From: Paraferrimonas sedimenticola
GTDB lineage: Bacteria > Pseudomonadota > Gammaproteobacteria > Enterobacterales > Shewanellaceae
Direction: 5' to 3'
DNA: 64,000 nucleotides
Assembly: GCF_002282855.1 (NCBI RefSeq)
Contig: NZ_NRIR01000008.1
Coordinates: 124,001-188,000, forward strand
The position numbers and the translations under genes were made by a program. Below are positions 1 to 8,654 of this stretch, one piece after another. The first letter of the stretch is position 1; every line of letters begins with the position of its first letter. The notes beneath the pieces were generated by a model that made no database searches, had not been told where the DNA came from, and was given only the letters and a program-made list of their open reading frames with translations.

Positions 1-927
1 TGCATCCTGCCAACCATAGTCGCGATCAACGTCGCCCAAGTCAGATTTAAAGGTCAGCTTTTCGAACTCGCTCCACTTGGTCCACTGAACACTGTAGTGC
101 ACGGCAAACGCATCGCTTACCTGGTGGAAACCAGAGAATTCGGCAATGTCAGGCAAGTTGAGGGTCAGTTCAGACAAGGCAATAGGTCCCGCAAGTTCGT
201 GAACCGCCACGCCCTCGCCACTGGCGTTCATTTTGATACCTTGACGGTAGCTCAAGCCAAAGCGATGGTTTTCGTTAACTTCGTACATCAGGCCTGCATC
301 TAGGCCTGTCGCCCAACCGTCGCCTTTAAAAGTCAACATATCAACCGGTTGTTCACCACCGATCTTGCGGGTAATCTCGCCTTCACCGCGAACCAAGTTC
401 ACGCCTAAGCCTAATGACAGACCGTCGGTGATCTTATAAGCAATCGAGGCATTGGCGTTGTAGGTGGTGATTTTGGTTTTACCGCCAACTAGACCGGCGA
501 AGCCCATGGCCGAATTATTAAACTCGTCAGAGAATTCAGAGCTGGTACCAAAGTTGCTGAATGCAGCCAGACCCACGCTCAAGCGGTCGTTTACCGGCTG
601 AACGAAATAGATGTTTGGCACTAGGGTGGTTTGAGTCACGTCTTTTTGATCGGCGATTGGGCCGAAAGTTGAAGAGATGTTGGTGACATTAGTGCTTGGG
701 TCAACCAGGTTGGCGCCCAAAGACAGTTGCTGGCTGTCAAAACGAGTGATGGCCGCTGGGTTGCGAGCCAATACGGAGGCGTTGTCTGCAATAACCGCTT
801 CACCGGCGTTTGCACGGCCCACACCAGTGGCTGAATGAGTGGTTACTTGAAAGCCTGCAGCGCTTGCTTCAAATACGGAAAGTGCAGCCACAGCAATAGC
901 TACAGCGCTAAGTTTGTATTGTTTCAT
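1..927 (-). CDS. fadL: FadL-family outer membrane channel, partial (C-terminus outside window)
   Basis: Outer-membrane beta-barrel of the OmpP1/FadL/TodX family, which lets long-chain fatty acids or other hydrophobic compounds cross the outer membrane. 309 codons are visible; the 3' end is cut by the window edge. The protein starts MKQYKLSAV, has a signal peptide of about 23 residues ending ASA, and the mature protein begins AGFQVTTHSA, the conserved FadL N-terminal hatch region. It then has the NPAAITRF segment and alternating amphipathic strands. It is a close paralogue of the complete FadL gene immediately upstream (1147-2406) and shares most strand motifs (VPN.Y, VQPVNDRL, AAFSNFGT, FGLSYR). 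A FadR-like site lies 64-80 bases upstream of its start. Family is clear; substrate is not. Confidence 0.9.
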   Translation of the reverse strand, partial: MKQYKLSAVAIAVAALSVFEASAAGFQVTTHSATGVGRANAGEAVIADNASVLARNPAAITRFDSQQLSLGANLVDPSTNVTNISSTFGPIADQKDVTQTTLVPNIYFVQPVNDRLSVGLAAFSNFGTSSEFSDEFNNSAMGFAGLVGGKTKITTYNANASIAYKITDGLSLGLGVNLVRGEGEITRKIGGEQPVDMLTFKGDGWATGLDAGLMYEVNENHRFGLSYRQGIKMNASGEGVAVHELAGPIALSELTLNLPDIAEFSGFHQVSDAFAVHYSVQWTKWSEFEKLTFKSDLGDVDRDYGWQDA

Positions 928-990
928 TATTGGTGTCGTCTTGTTATTAGAATGATTACTCAGCGGCGAGTCTACTGCTAGCTAGGGGGT

Positions 991-1007
991 AACTGGTAGG
1001 AGAAGTG
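991..1007. promoter_or_regulatory. FadR-like operator before fadL paralogue 1
   Basis: AACTGGTAGGAGAAGTG fits most of the recalled FadR consensus (ANCTGGTCNGACNNGTT), with mismatches at three defined positions. It lies 64-80 bases upstream of the start codon of the first fadL paralogue. A better copy occurs at the same relative place before the second paralogue. FadR binding is inference. Confidence 0.4.
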
Positions 1008-1060
1008 CAAATTCGGTCGCTTTTTTTGACCGACAGCTAAATATCAACGACTTAGGAAGC

Positions 1061-1089
1061 AAAAAAAGCGACCATAAGGTCGCTTTTTG
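1061..1089 (-). terminator. Rho-independent terminator after fadL paralogue 2
   Basis: An 11-base inverted repeat (AAAAAGCGACC and its complement, loop TTAT on the minus strand) followed by T residues, 58 bases beyond the stop codon of the upstream fadL paralogue. It should separate the two fadL genes. A further copy of the GGTCGC-T arm lies at 1015-1027, so the middle arm could pair either way. Confidence 0.8.
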
Positions 1090-1146
1090 AACGTAAATTA
1101 ACGATCGCTTAACCCTGTTAAACAGCTCGTTTCATTTCGGTTCGAC

Positions 1147-2406
1147 TTAGAAAGAACGGTTGTATGACACACCGATGATCACAGCGTCAGTTTGGGTGAT
1201 AGCGGTCATGGTCGTTCCCCCCAGAGATTCGCTAATTGGCGTCTTCTCACCATCGATGAAGGTAAAGCCAGCGTCGATGCTCGACTTGTCGCTCATGTGG
1301 TAAGTCGCACCGGCTGAGTACCAAATACGGTTTGAATCTGGGATCGAGATTACGCGCTTATCCGCTGGAATTGGGCTGTCATCGCGAGCAATACCTGCAC
1401 GTAGCGTCCAAGAGTCATTTAGATCGTAAGTAGCACCAATGGCCGCGCGGTAGCTGTCCTTCCAGTTGTATTCTTTAGGGTATACGAACTCAGGGTCGGT
1501 TCCGATGAAGTCAATCTTGTCGAACGCGCTCCAACCAGTCCACTGCAAGCTGTAGTGCACAGCAAACTTACCGGTTAGCTTGTGGTAGCCAGAGAATTCA
1601 GCAATTGCAGGTAGGTTTAGATTCAGACGTGATAAAGACTCGTCAACAACACCACCGCTGTTGAAATCACCCTTGCCTTTGGCTTCAAACTTTGTGCCGC
1701 TGCGATAGCTCAAACCAAAACGGTGATCTTCGTTGATTTCATACATGGCGCCAACATCAAGATTGTAGCTCCAACCATTACCTTCAAACTGAAGATTGGT
1801 TGGAACATTAATAATCATGTCCACGTTGCCTTGACGAGTAAACTCACCTTCACCATAAATAGCGTTAACACCCATGCCTAGGCTGAACTTGTCGGTCAGC
1901 TTATAAGCCACAGACGCGTTTAGGTTGGCCGTCATAACTCGAGTCTTGCCACCGAACATGCCAGCGCGACCTTCGTCTGCTTCGTTAAACGCTTTGGAAA
2001 ACTCTGAGGTAGTACCGAAGTTGGAGAATGCAGCAAAACCCACCGCCAAGCGGTCGTTCACTGGCTGAATGTAGTAAAGATTTGGCACTGGCGTCGTTGC
2101 AGTAACGCCAGACTGGTTTGGAATATTAGCTTCGCTACCCAAGCTACCGGTTGACTTGATATCAGTCAGCTGAGTACGAGGGTCGATTACGTTCAATCCA
2201 CCAGAGAAGCTCGCTTCTTTAAAACGAGTCATGGCCGCAGGGTTGCGCGCCAGTACAGAAGCGTTGTCAGCGATAACGGCTTCACCAGCGTTGGCACGAC
2301 CGTTACCAGCGGCAGAGTGAGTGGTTACCTGAAAACCAGCGGCGCTTACGCTGGTCGATGCCATAACAGCAGCGGCTAGCGTGCTGATGCGTGCAAATTG
2401 TTTCAT
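1147..2406 (-). CDS. fadL: FadL-family outer membrane channel
   Basis: Complete 419-residue outer-membrane fatty-acid channel of the OmpP1/FadL/TodX family. It has a signal peptide of about 22 residues (ends SVSA), mature start AGFQVTTHSAAG, the NPAAMTRF motif near residue 60 and a C-terminal Phe (NRSF) typical of outer-membrane barrels. Length is normal for the family. It forms a tandem pair with the partial paralogue downstream (start at 927) but is separated from it by a terminator, so each gene probably has its own promoter. A FadR-like operator lies at 2474-2490. Role in fatty-acid uptake is from the family; individual substrate specificity of the two copies cannot be read from the sequence. 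Confidence 0.93.
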   Translation of the reverse strand: MKQFARISTLAAAVMASTSVSAAGFQVTTHSAAGNGRANAGEAVIADNASVLARNPAAMTRFKEASFSGGLNVIDPRTQLTDIKSTGSLGSEANIPNQSGVTATTPVPNLYYIQPVNDRLAVGFAAFSNFGTTSEFSKAFNEADEGRAGMFGGKTRVMTANLNASVAYKLTDKFSLGMGVNAIYGEGEFTRQGNVDMIINVPTNLQFEGNGWSYNLDVGAMYEINEDHRFGLSYRSGTKFEAKGKGDFNSGGVVDESLSRLNLNLPAIAEFSGYHKLTGKFAVHYSLQWTGWSAFDKIDFIGTDPEFVYPKEYNWKDSYRAAIGATYDLNDSWTLRAGIARDDSPIPADKRVISIPDSNRIWYSAGATYHMSDKSSIDAGFTFIDGEKTPISESLGGTTMTAITQTDAVIIGVSYNRSF

Positions 2407-2473
2407 TGAGTTTGAGCCTTGATTTCGTGATTACTTATATTTCGGCTCGGGATATTACTGGCAATCGACCCGC

Positions 2474-2490
2474 TACTGGTCTGACAAGCA
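2474..2490. promoter_or_regulatory. FadR-like operator before fadL paralogue 2
   Basis: TACTGGTCTGACAAGCA contains the FadR core CTGGTCNGACNNG without mismatch. It is 68-84 bases upstream of the fadL start at 2406. FadR control of fadL is known in gammaproteobacteria; binding here is inferred from sequence only. Confidence 0.6.
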
Positions 2491-2590
2491 TGTTTTATCG
2501 CCATTTCGCGGAAAATAAATGACGATAGCAACACACTAGCTAACTATGGTTAACTTTTGTTCACTTGAGGTTCACTGGGATTTAGCTTTC

Positions 2591-3052
2591 TTACTCGCCT
2601 TGCGCAAGGGCCACAAACCGGCCGCTAAAGCGCGCTGCCACGGTGTTTTGGCTATATAGTTCCACTTCAAGAGATAGCGAAAGACGGCCTTTGGGATTGA
2701 AAGCCAACTCCTTAATGTCACCATCCCAGCGACAGACCGCCAATGGTGTTGGATCAGTGACTGGCGCACTGTAGCGAATGTCGGCTTGCGCCAACACTAT
2801 GTCGCCTTTGAGTCCTGCCTGCTCAAGTAGCCACCACACCAGCCCCCAGCCAGTTAGGGTGCATTGAGTATAAATTGCTCCGGCAAACATGGTGTTGTGC
2901 AGGTTGAGATTATTAGGAGCCAGTTGAGTTCGCGTGGTGAGCTGCTTCGCAAGCCCCTCTGCCACTTCGAGCTGCATGAACTGACTGAGTGGAATGGTCT
3001 GATGCCACGTCTGTTGTAACTCGGCAGCTAGGGCTTTGAAATCGCTGCGCAT
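2591..3052 (-). CDS. YiiD C-terminal-type thioesterase domain protein
   Basis: 153-residue protein resembling the stand-alone hot-dog-fold thioesterase domain found at the C-terminus of E. coli YiiD (FabY). Seen in the sequence: the N-terminal helix region, the NLHNTMFAGAIYTQCTLTGWG segment that matches the hot-dog central helix entrance, and later strands ending FVALAQGE. It follows dtd with one base between them (dtd stops at 3054), so the two are very likely co-transcribed together with yihY in the order yihY-dtd-this gene. The substrate is unknown; a role with acyl-CoA or acyl-ACP is inferred from the fold. Confidence 0.75.
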   Translation of the reverse strand: MRSDFKALAAELQQTWHQTIPLSQFMQLEVAEGLAKQLTTRTQLAPNNLNLHNTMFAGAIYTQCTLTGWGLVWWLLEQAGLKGDIVLAQADIRYSAPVTDPTPLAVCRWDGDIKELAFNPKGRLSLSLEVELYSQNTVAARFSGRFVALAQGE

Positions 3053-3053
3053 G

Positions 3054-3491
3054 CTACACCTGAAGCTGAAAGGTCACAGGACCATCGTTGGTTAACGACA
3101 CTTTCATATCGGCAGCAAACTCGCCGGTGGCCACTTTGACCCCTTTTGCTTTGCAGTGCTCAACGAAGTCCAGATACAGCTGTTTGGCCAAATCTGGGGC
3201 GCCGGCGCCGGAGAAGCTCGGACGCATGCCCTTTTTAGTATCCGCCGCTAAGGTAAATTGAGACACCACCAATAGCTCGCCGCCGGTTTGCAGCAAGCTG
3301 AGATTCATCTTGCCTTGCTCGTCTTCAAACACTCGATAGTTGAGTACCTTGTGGGCCAGCCGCTCTAGTTTGTCTTTGTCGTCATCGCGCTCAACGCCCA
3401 ACAACAACAATAAACCCGGGCCAATTTCGCCCGTGGTGTTGCCGTCAACCTGCACATCTGCGCGGCTGACTCTTTGTATCAATCCAATCAT
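3054..3491 (-). CDS. dtd: D-aminoacyl-tRNA deacylase
   Basis: 145 residues, the usual DTD length. The enzyme hydrolyses D-amino acids and glycine wrongly attached to tRNA, a proofreading step in the cytoplasm. Both catalytic motifs are present: SQFTLAAD near residues 77-84 and NDGPVTF near the C-terminus (135-141), which together form the cross-subunit active site. Its start overlaps the stop of the yihY-like gene by 4 bases, pointing to translational coupling. Confidence 0.96.
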   Translation of the reverse strand: MIGLIQRVSRADVQVDGNTTGEIGPGLLLLLGVERDDDKDKLERLAHKVLNYRVFEDEQGKMNLSLLQTGGELLVVSQFTLAADTKKGMRPSFSGAGAPDLAKQLYLDFVEHCKAKGVKVATGEFAADMKVSLTNDGPVTFQLQV

Positions 3492-4369
3492 TGTTCCATC
3501 TCAGAAGGCGATTGTTTCGCTTGTTCGCGCGCCTCAAAGTACTCCGGAAATGCTGCGGTTATCTCGGCGCCAAACAAAACGATAAGCCAAGACAGGTATA
3601 CCCAAACGAATAGAATGGGGATCGCCGCCAGCGCTCCATAAATCGCTTCGTAGCTTGGAAAGTGAGTCACATAGGCCGCAAAGGCCTTTTTACCCAACTC
3701 AAACAGCAAGGCCGCCGAAGTTGCCCCGACTAGGGCGTGCCAAAATACCACTTTTCGATTGGGTACTGCCATGTACAGCAGTAAGAAAGCTGCCACCGAG
3801 AACACCAGGGGTATTCGCTTCATCACAAAGGCAAACACCCCTGACAGTTGGCTATCAGAGAAGAGATTTAGCGATACCAAGTAAGAAGTGGCCGCCAAGC
3901 TGGCGCCCATTAAGATTGGGCCTAGAGTGAGCACCATCCAATACATTGAGAAAGACACCATAAGGCGTCGCGGCTGCTCAGAGCGCCAAATCTCGTTCAG
4001 CGTCTTATCGATAGCCGAAATCAGCAACAGCGCAATAACCATCAGTGCGGCGATACCCACCATGCCCCCTTTCGAGGCATTATCGACGAACTGACCTATG
4101 TATTGCTGCACCGTGTCGCCCGAAGCGGGCACGAAATTGCCATAGATAAAATCTTCAATGCTGGTGCGAATGTTAGCAAACACCGGGAAGGCCGATAGCA
4201 CCGACATGGTCACTGCAACCATGGGCACCAAGCTCAACAGAGTCACGTAGGCCAAGTTTCCGGCGCGTACTCGCACCTGGTCACGACGCATGCGCCCGAT
4301 TAAGTACTTGGCAAAATCCAGTATTGCCTGAAACGCTGGTCCGGCTTGTGCAAATTTAAGATATCTCAC
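3488..4369 (-). CDS. YihY/BrkB family inner membrane protein
   Basis: 293-residue integral membrane protein of the YihY (virulence factor BrkB) family with about six hydrophobic helices. The conserved [18 protein letters not shown] segment near residues 36-53 and the [21 protein letters not shown] segment near the end are family hallmarks. The start codon chosen is GTG (RYLKFAQAG follows). It is the first gene of a minus-strand unit with dtd and the thioesterase. Molecular function is not established for the family; the old RNase BN name does not apply. Confidence 0.88.
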   Translation of the reverse strand: MRYLKFAQAGPAFQAILDFAKYLIGRMRRDQVRVRAGNLAYVTLLSLVPMVAVTMSVLSAFPVFANIRTSIEDFIYGNFVPASGDTVQQYIGQFVDNASKGGMVGIAALMVIALLLISAIDKTLNEIWRSEQPRRLMVSFSMYWMVLTLGPILMGASLAATSYLVSLNLFSDSQLSGVFAFVMKRIPLVFSVAAFLLLYMAVPNRKVVFWHALVGATSAALLFELGKKAFAAYVTHFPSYEAIYGALAAIPILFVWVYLSWLIVLFGAEITAAFPEYFEAREQAKQSPSEMEQ

Positions 4370-4451
4370 GACTTTCCAATCAGTTGTCAGTCCTTTATGG
4401 CTAGAGTAACCTTGTTAACTATTAAGTGACAAATGTTAAGGAAGTCCAACA

Positions 4452-4670
4452 ATGTCTGATCAAGGTTCCGCCGGTAACGTTATCGCCGCCATCGCCAGCT
4501 TTTTCATCCCAGGTCTAGGGCAGTTAGTGCAAGGCCGCGTAATCCCAGCGATTTTGTTTGCTATATTTGCTTTCGGTGGTTACGCAATGTGGTTCCTGAT
4601 TGCACCAGCGATTATCGGCGGCATTGCTCACCTGTGGTCCATTATCGACGCAGCACGATTTAAGGGATAA
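4452..4670 (+). CDS. Small two-helix membrane protein
   Basis: 72-residue protein with two hydrophobic helices (about residues 8-25 and 28-62) around a short IPGLGQLVQGR turn, a motif common in small TM2-like and related membrane proteins. A ribosome-binding site (AAGGAAG) precedes the ATG. It is two bases upstream of the DUF2959 lipoprotein gene, so the pair probably forms one transcript divergent from yihY. Function unknown; conservation of this pair is expected in Shewanella relatives but not checked. Confidence 0.8.
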   Translation: MSDQGSAGNVIAAIASFFIPGLGQLVQGRVIPAILFAIFAFGGYAMWFLIAPAIIGGIAHLWSIIDAARFKG

Positions 4671-4672
4671 AT

Positions 4673-5317
4673 ATGAAGCATAGACTCTGGCTGGTATTGG
4701 CAATGGCATTCACCTTAAGTGCCTGTCAAAGCGCGTACTATGGTGCGTGGGAAAAAGTAGGCGTTCACAAGCGCGACATTATGGTCGACCGTGTGGAGGA
4801 CGCTAAAGAGGCTCAGGAAGAGGCTCAACAAGAATTCAGCTCGGCCCTTGAAGAAATGCAAGCCATGTTGGGCAGCGACGGTGGCGATTTGCAGCGCGCT
4901 TACGAAAAAGCCGCTGACGAGTACGAGTCCGCTGCTAGCGCCGCCGAAAATGTCACCGAGCGCATTAATGGTGTGGAGAGCGTGGCCGAAGCGCTGTTTG
5001 ACGAGTGGCAGCAAGAAATCGGCGAGATTTCCAAAGCCAGCCTGCGCAATACCTCACAGCGTCAGCTCAGAGATACCCAACGCAATTACCAAAACCTAAT
5101 TCGCAGCATGCGTCGCGCCGAGTCAAAAATGACACCCGTGCTAACGACCATGAAAGACAACATGCTGTATCTCAAACACAACCTCAACGCGCGCACCATT
5201 GGCGCTATTGAGGGTGAGTTTAACAGCCTCAAGCAGGACATCGACGGCTTGATTAAAGAGATGAACAAGTCGATTCAAGAGTCGAACAAATTCATTGAGT
5301 CCATGCAGAGTAGCTAG
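4673..5317 (+). CDS. DUF2959 family lipoprotein
   Basis: 214 residues. The N-terminus has a lipoprotein signal (hydrophobic stretch then LSAC, acylated Cys at 18). The rest is almost entirely charged helix with heptad character (about residues 45-205), predicting a coiled coil in the periplasm, as in the DUF2959 family (YAWEKVG..KRDI near the N-terminus is typical). Cotranscribed with the small membrane protein before it. Function of the family is unknown. Confidence 0.85.
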   Translation: MKHRLWLVLAMAFTLSACQSAYYGAWEKVGVHKRDIMVDRVEDAKEAQEEAQQEFSSALEEMQAMLGSDGGDLQRAYEKAADEYESAASAAENVTERINGVESVAEALFDEWQQEIGEISKASLRNTSQRQLRDTQRNYQNLIRSMRRAESKMTPVLTTMKDNMLYLKHNLNARTIGAIEGEFNSLKQDIDGLIKEMNKSIQESNKFIESMQSS

Positions 5318-5467
5318 GACTCGAGCAAAGCGGTTAAGCGGTTAAAGTCTCTGGCTGGCACTAGACTCGAAGGCTTTAGCCTTGAGAGCGATAAACTATA
5401 GCGCTTTGTCGCCGCTGCACTGCTTTGTGATACACTTTCGCGCTCACTGAAACTTGGCGAGGCGTTT

Positions 5468-6091
5468 ATGTCTGCAATTGGCACCCTTTTTATCATGTCG
5501 GCCCCAAGTGGCGCGGGCAAATCTTCTCTTATCAATGCCCTGCTGGATTCGGGCATGGAAAACGCTGCCGTGTCGGTTTCGCACACCACTCGCGCGCCGC
5601 GTCCTGGCGAGGTCAATGGCCAGCATTACCACTTTGTTGGCCAAGACGAATTCAAAGCATTGATTGAACAAGGTGCCTTTTTTGAATGGGCCGAGGTATT
5701 TGGCAACTATTACGGCACCTCCAAGCAGGCCATTGAAGATCAGTTGGCGCAAGGCATCGACGTATTCCTAGATATCGACTGGCAAGGCGCCTTGCAGGTC
5801 AAAAAAATCATGCCCGATGCCCAAGGTATTTTTATTCTGCCGCCGTCGCGTGAAGAGCTAGAGCGTCGTCTGGTTGGCCGAGGTCAGGACTCTGCTGAAG
5901 TTATTGCCGGGCGAATGGCCGAAGCCGTTTCAGAAATGTCCCACTATAACGAGTATGACTACATTCTGGTGAACGACGATTTTGACACTAGCTTGGCCCA
6001 GTTAAGCGCTATCGTAACCGCTCGTAGACAGCGAAAAGCTAGTCAAATCGCGGCACACAGTGATATGCTTAACGATCTGTTGGCAGGTTAG
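5468..6091 (+). CDS. gmk: Guanylate kinase
   Basis: 207 residues, normal length. Phosphorylates GMP to GDP with ATP in purine nucleotide synthesis. P-loop [10 protein letters not shown] at residues 11-20; GMP-binding region [18 protein letters not shown] at about 37-54; lid and ADP-binding arginines near RRLVGRGQD (about 135-143). First gene of the gmk-rpoZ-spoT-trmH-recG block known from many gammaproteobacteria. Confidence 0.98.
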   Translation: MSAIGTLFIMSAPSGAGKSSLINALLDSGMENAAVSVSHTTRAPRPGEVNGQHYHFVGQDEFKALIEQGAFFEWAEVFGNYYGTSKQAIEDQLAQGIDVFLDIDWQGALQVKKIMPDAQGIFILPPSREELERRLVGRGQDSAEVIAGRMAEAVSEMSHYNEYDYILVNDDFDTSLAQLSAIVTARRQRKASQIAAHSDMLNDLLAG

Positions 6092-6149
6092 CCAACTTAA
6101 TGTACAATTTCGCGTCATTTTATCCCCCGAACACAGGAGTTCTACATCC

Positions 6150-6428
6150 ATGGCTCGCGTAACCGTTGAAGATGCAGTTGACAAGATTGGCAATCGCTTT
6201 GACCTAATCCTAGTGGCGTCTCGTCGTGCCCGCCAAATCGCCGTACAGGGCAAAGACCCTATGGTTGAGGAAGAGAACGATAAGCCAACCGTGTTGGCAC
6301 TACGTGAAATCGAAGAAGGTTTGGTAACCGCTCAAACGCTAGACAGTGACGAGCGCCAGGCACTTCGCGAAAAAGAAGCGGCTGAAATTGCAGCGGTAGC
6401 CGCCATTGCCGAGGGTCGCACGCTGTAA
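6150..6428 (+). CDS. rpoZ: RNA polymerase omega subunit
   Basis: 92 residues. Omega helps assemble RNA polymerase and, in E. coli, forms part of ppGpp binding site 1. The N-terminus [19 protein letters not shown] with RRARQ and the VALREI-like helix are diagnostic. The ATG at 6150 is chosen because it has an AGGAG site 10 bases upstream and matches the family N-terminus; longer in-frame extensions upstream overlap the gmk end without support. 59 bases after gmk and 21 before spoT. Confidence 0.98.
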   Translation: MARVTVEDAVDKIGNRFDLILVASRRARQIAVQGKDPMVEEENDKPTVLALREIEEGLVTAQTLDSDERQALREKEAAEIAAVAAIAEGRTL

Positions 6429-6449
6429 CCCTACATAGGAGTATCTTAT

Positions 6450-8567
6450 TTGTACCTGTTTGAAAGCCTGAAGGAAGCGGCGTCAAGTTATCTCGAACCC
6501 GAACAGGTTGATTTGCTCCAGCGGGCCTTCGTTGTTGCCAGAGACGCACACGAAGGCCAAATGCGCTCTAGCGGTGACCCCTACATTACCCACCCGGTCG
6601 CCGTAGCCAGAATCCTTGCCGACATGCGCCTTGACCATGAGACTCTCATGGCCGCCTTGCTGCATGACGTGATTGAAGACACCCCTGTTACTCAAGAAGA
6701 GCTTGCCGGCCATTTTGGCGAAACCGTGGCAGAGCTAGTCGAGGGTGTATCCAAGCTAGACAAGCTCAAATTCCGCGACCGCAAAGAAGCGCAGGCGGAG
6801 AACTTCCGCAAAATGATGATGGCCATGACTCAGGACATTCGAGTGATCCTGATTAAACTGGCCGACCGCACTCACAACATGCGCACCCTGGGCTCACTGC
6901 GCCCGGACAAGCGCCGTCGCATTGCTCGCGAGACCATGGAAATCTACGCCCCGGTAGCCAACCGTTTGGGTATCCATAACATCAAAAGCGAATTGGAAGA
7001 CTTGGGCTTTCAGGCCTATTACCCCATGCGCTATCGCGTGCTCTCTGAAGTGGTTCACAAGGCTCGTGGCAACCGCAAAGAGCTGATGCAAAACATCGGT
7101 GACGAAGTGCGCGGACGTTTGGCGGAAATGGGTATCGATGGCAAAGTCATTGGTCGCCAGAAGAATCTGTTCTCCATCTACAAAAAGATGAAGAGCAAAG
7201 AGTTGCAGTTTCAGGAAGTGATGGACATCTATGCGTTTCGCATCATAGTCGACGACACTGACACCTGTTACCGAGTGCTTGGCGCTATGCATGGCTTGTA
7301 CAAGCCTCGCCCAGGGCGCTTTAAAGATTATATCGCCATCCCGAAAACCAATGGTTACCAGTCGCTACATACCTCGATGCTCGGCCCTCACGGTGTGCCG
7401 GTGGAAATCCAAATCCGTACCGAAGACATGGACCAAATGGCGGACAAAGGGGTAGCGGCGCACTGGCTCTACAAAGCCGGTGGCGAACAAAGCTCTACCA
7501 CCTCGCAGGTGCGTGCTCGTAAGTGGATGCAAAGCCTGCTGGAGTTACAGCAAAGCGCGGGCAACTCCTTTGAGTTCGTAGAAAACGTTAAAACCGACCT
7601 ATTCCCCGACGAGATTTACGTCTTTACCCCGGATGGTCGTATTCTTGAGCTACCTGTGGGCGCCACCGCGGTGGACTTTGCCTATCACGTTCACACTGAT
7701 GTGGGTAACACCTGCGTTGGTGCGCGAGTTAACCGTCAGGCCTATCCGCTAAGCCAGCCGCTGATTTCCGGTCAAACCGTCGAGATTATTACCGCCAAGG
7801 GCGCACGTCCCAATGCCGCCTGGCTGAACTTCGTGGTGACCGCCAAAGCGCGCTCACGCATACGCCAAGTGCTCAAAAGCTTAGAGCACGACGACGCGGT
7901 TGCACTGGGCAAGCGTCTGTTAAACCACGCATTGGGTGATGCTCATCTCGAGGACATCAACCCTGAGCAAGTGCAGCAGGTGCTGAAGGATACTCGCCAC
8001 GACAGTGTTGAACATCTACTCGCGGATATCGGTCTAGGCAACGCCATGAGTATTCTGATCGCACAGCGCTTGTTGGGCGAGAAAGTCGATACCTCAATCG
8101 AGGACGTGGAAGAGAGTGGCCACAGCCTACCAATTCGCGGCGCTGAGGGCATGTTGGTGAGCTTTGCTAAGTGCTGTCGCCCAATTCCAGGCGACCCGAT
8201 TATGGCCCACGTCAGCCCAGGTAAAGGCTTGGTGGTTCATATGGAGTCTTGCGCCAACATCCGCGGCTACGAGGGCGAGCCAGACAAATACACACCTGTG
8301 CAGTGGGCTCCGGGAGATCATAACACCTCCTACGAAGCCAACATGCGCATTGAGATTGTGAATCACACCGGTGCACTGGCGAAGATCACCAAGATCATCG
8401 CAGAGGGTGAGGCCAATATTCACAATCTAAACACCGAAGAAAAAGACTCTCGAGTGTATCTCATCAGCGTGTTAATCACGGTGAAAAACCGCATTCATCT
8501 TGCCAATGTGATGCGTAAGATTCGAGTACAACCGGAAGTGTTGCGCATCTCACGTAATAAGAGCTAG
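6450..8567 (+). CDS. spoT: Bifunctional (p)ppGpp synthase/hydrolase SpoT
   Basis: 705 residues, standard length. Makes and degrades (p)ppGpp, the stringent-response alarmone. Domains in order: HD hydrolase (about 25-180, with H48 in ITHPV and H72-D73 in LLHDVIEDT), synthetase domain (about 210-340), TGS (about 385-450), conserved-cysteine region (CCRPIPGD near 573-580) and C-terminal ACT (about 630-705). The start is TTG at 6450 with an AGGAG site 8 bases upstream; a TTG start for spoT is also used in E. coli. The stop codon lies inside the first unit of a 15-base tandem repeat. Confidence 0.98.
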   Translation: MYLFESLKEAASSYLEPEQVDLLQRAFVVARDAHEGQMRSSGDPYITHPVAVARILADMRLDHETLMAALLHDVIEDTPVTQEELAGHFGETVAELVEGVSKLDKLKFRDRKEAQAENFRKMMMAMTQDIRVILIKLADRTHNMRTLGSLRPDKRRRIARETMEIYAPVANRLGIHNIKSELEDLGFQAYYPMRYRVLSEVVHKARGNRKELMQNIGDEVRGRLAEMGIDGKVIGRQKNLFSIYKKMKSKELQFQEVMDIYAFRIIVDDTDTCYRVLGAMHGLYKPRPGRFKDYIAIPKTNGYQSLHTSMLGPHGVPVEIQIRTEDMDQMADKGVAAHWLYKAGGEQSSTTSQVRARKWMQSLLELQQSAGNSFEFVENVKTDLFPDEIYVFTPDGRILELPVGATAVDFAYHVHTDVGNTCVGARVNRQAYPLSQPLISGQTVEIITAKGARPNAAWLNFVVTAKARSRIRQVLKSLEHDDAVALGKRLLNHALGDAHLEDINPEQVQQVLKDTRHDSVEHLLADIGLGNAMSILIAQRLLGEKVDTSIEDVEESGHSLPIRGAEGMLVSFAKCCRPIPGDPIMAHVSPGKGLVVHMESCANIRGYEGEPDKYTPVQWAPGDHNTSYEANMRIEIVNHTGALAKITKIIAEGEANIHNLNTEEKDSRVYLISVLITVKNRIHLANVMRKIRVQPEVLRISRNKS

Positions 8568-8630
8568 CGTAACAAAAGCTAACGTAACAAGAGCTAGCGC
8601 AACAAAAGCCAGCATACCGAACGCTGGCGC
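8556..8630. repeat. Five imperfect 15-bp tandem repeats over the spoT stop codon
   Basis: Units of the type AACAAAAGCTAGCGT run head to tail at 8556, 8571, 8586, 8601 and 8616; the first three are nearly identical and the last two drift. Unit 1 contains the last codons and TAG stop of spoT. The tract fills most of the 87-base gap to trmH. The CTAGC/GCTAG cores are self-complementary. Confidence 0.85.
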
Positions 8631-8654
8631 AATAAGAACGAATAAGGCAAGACC

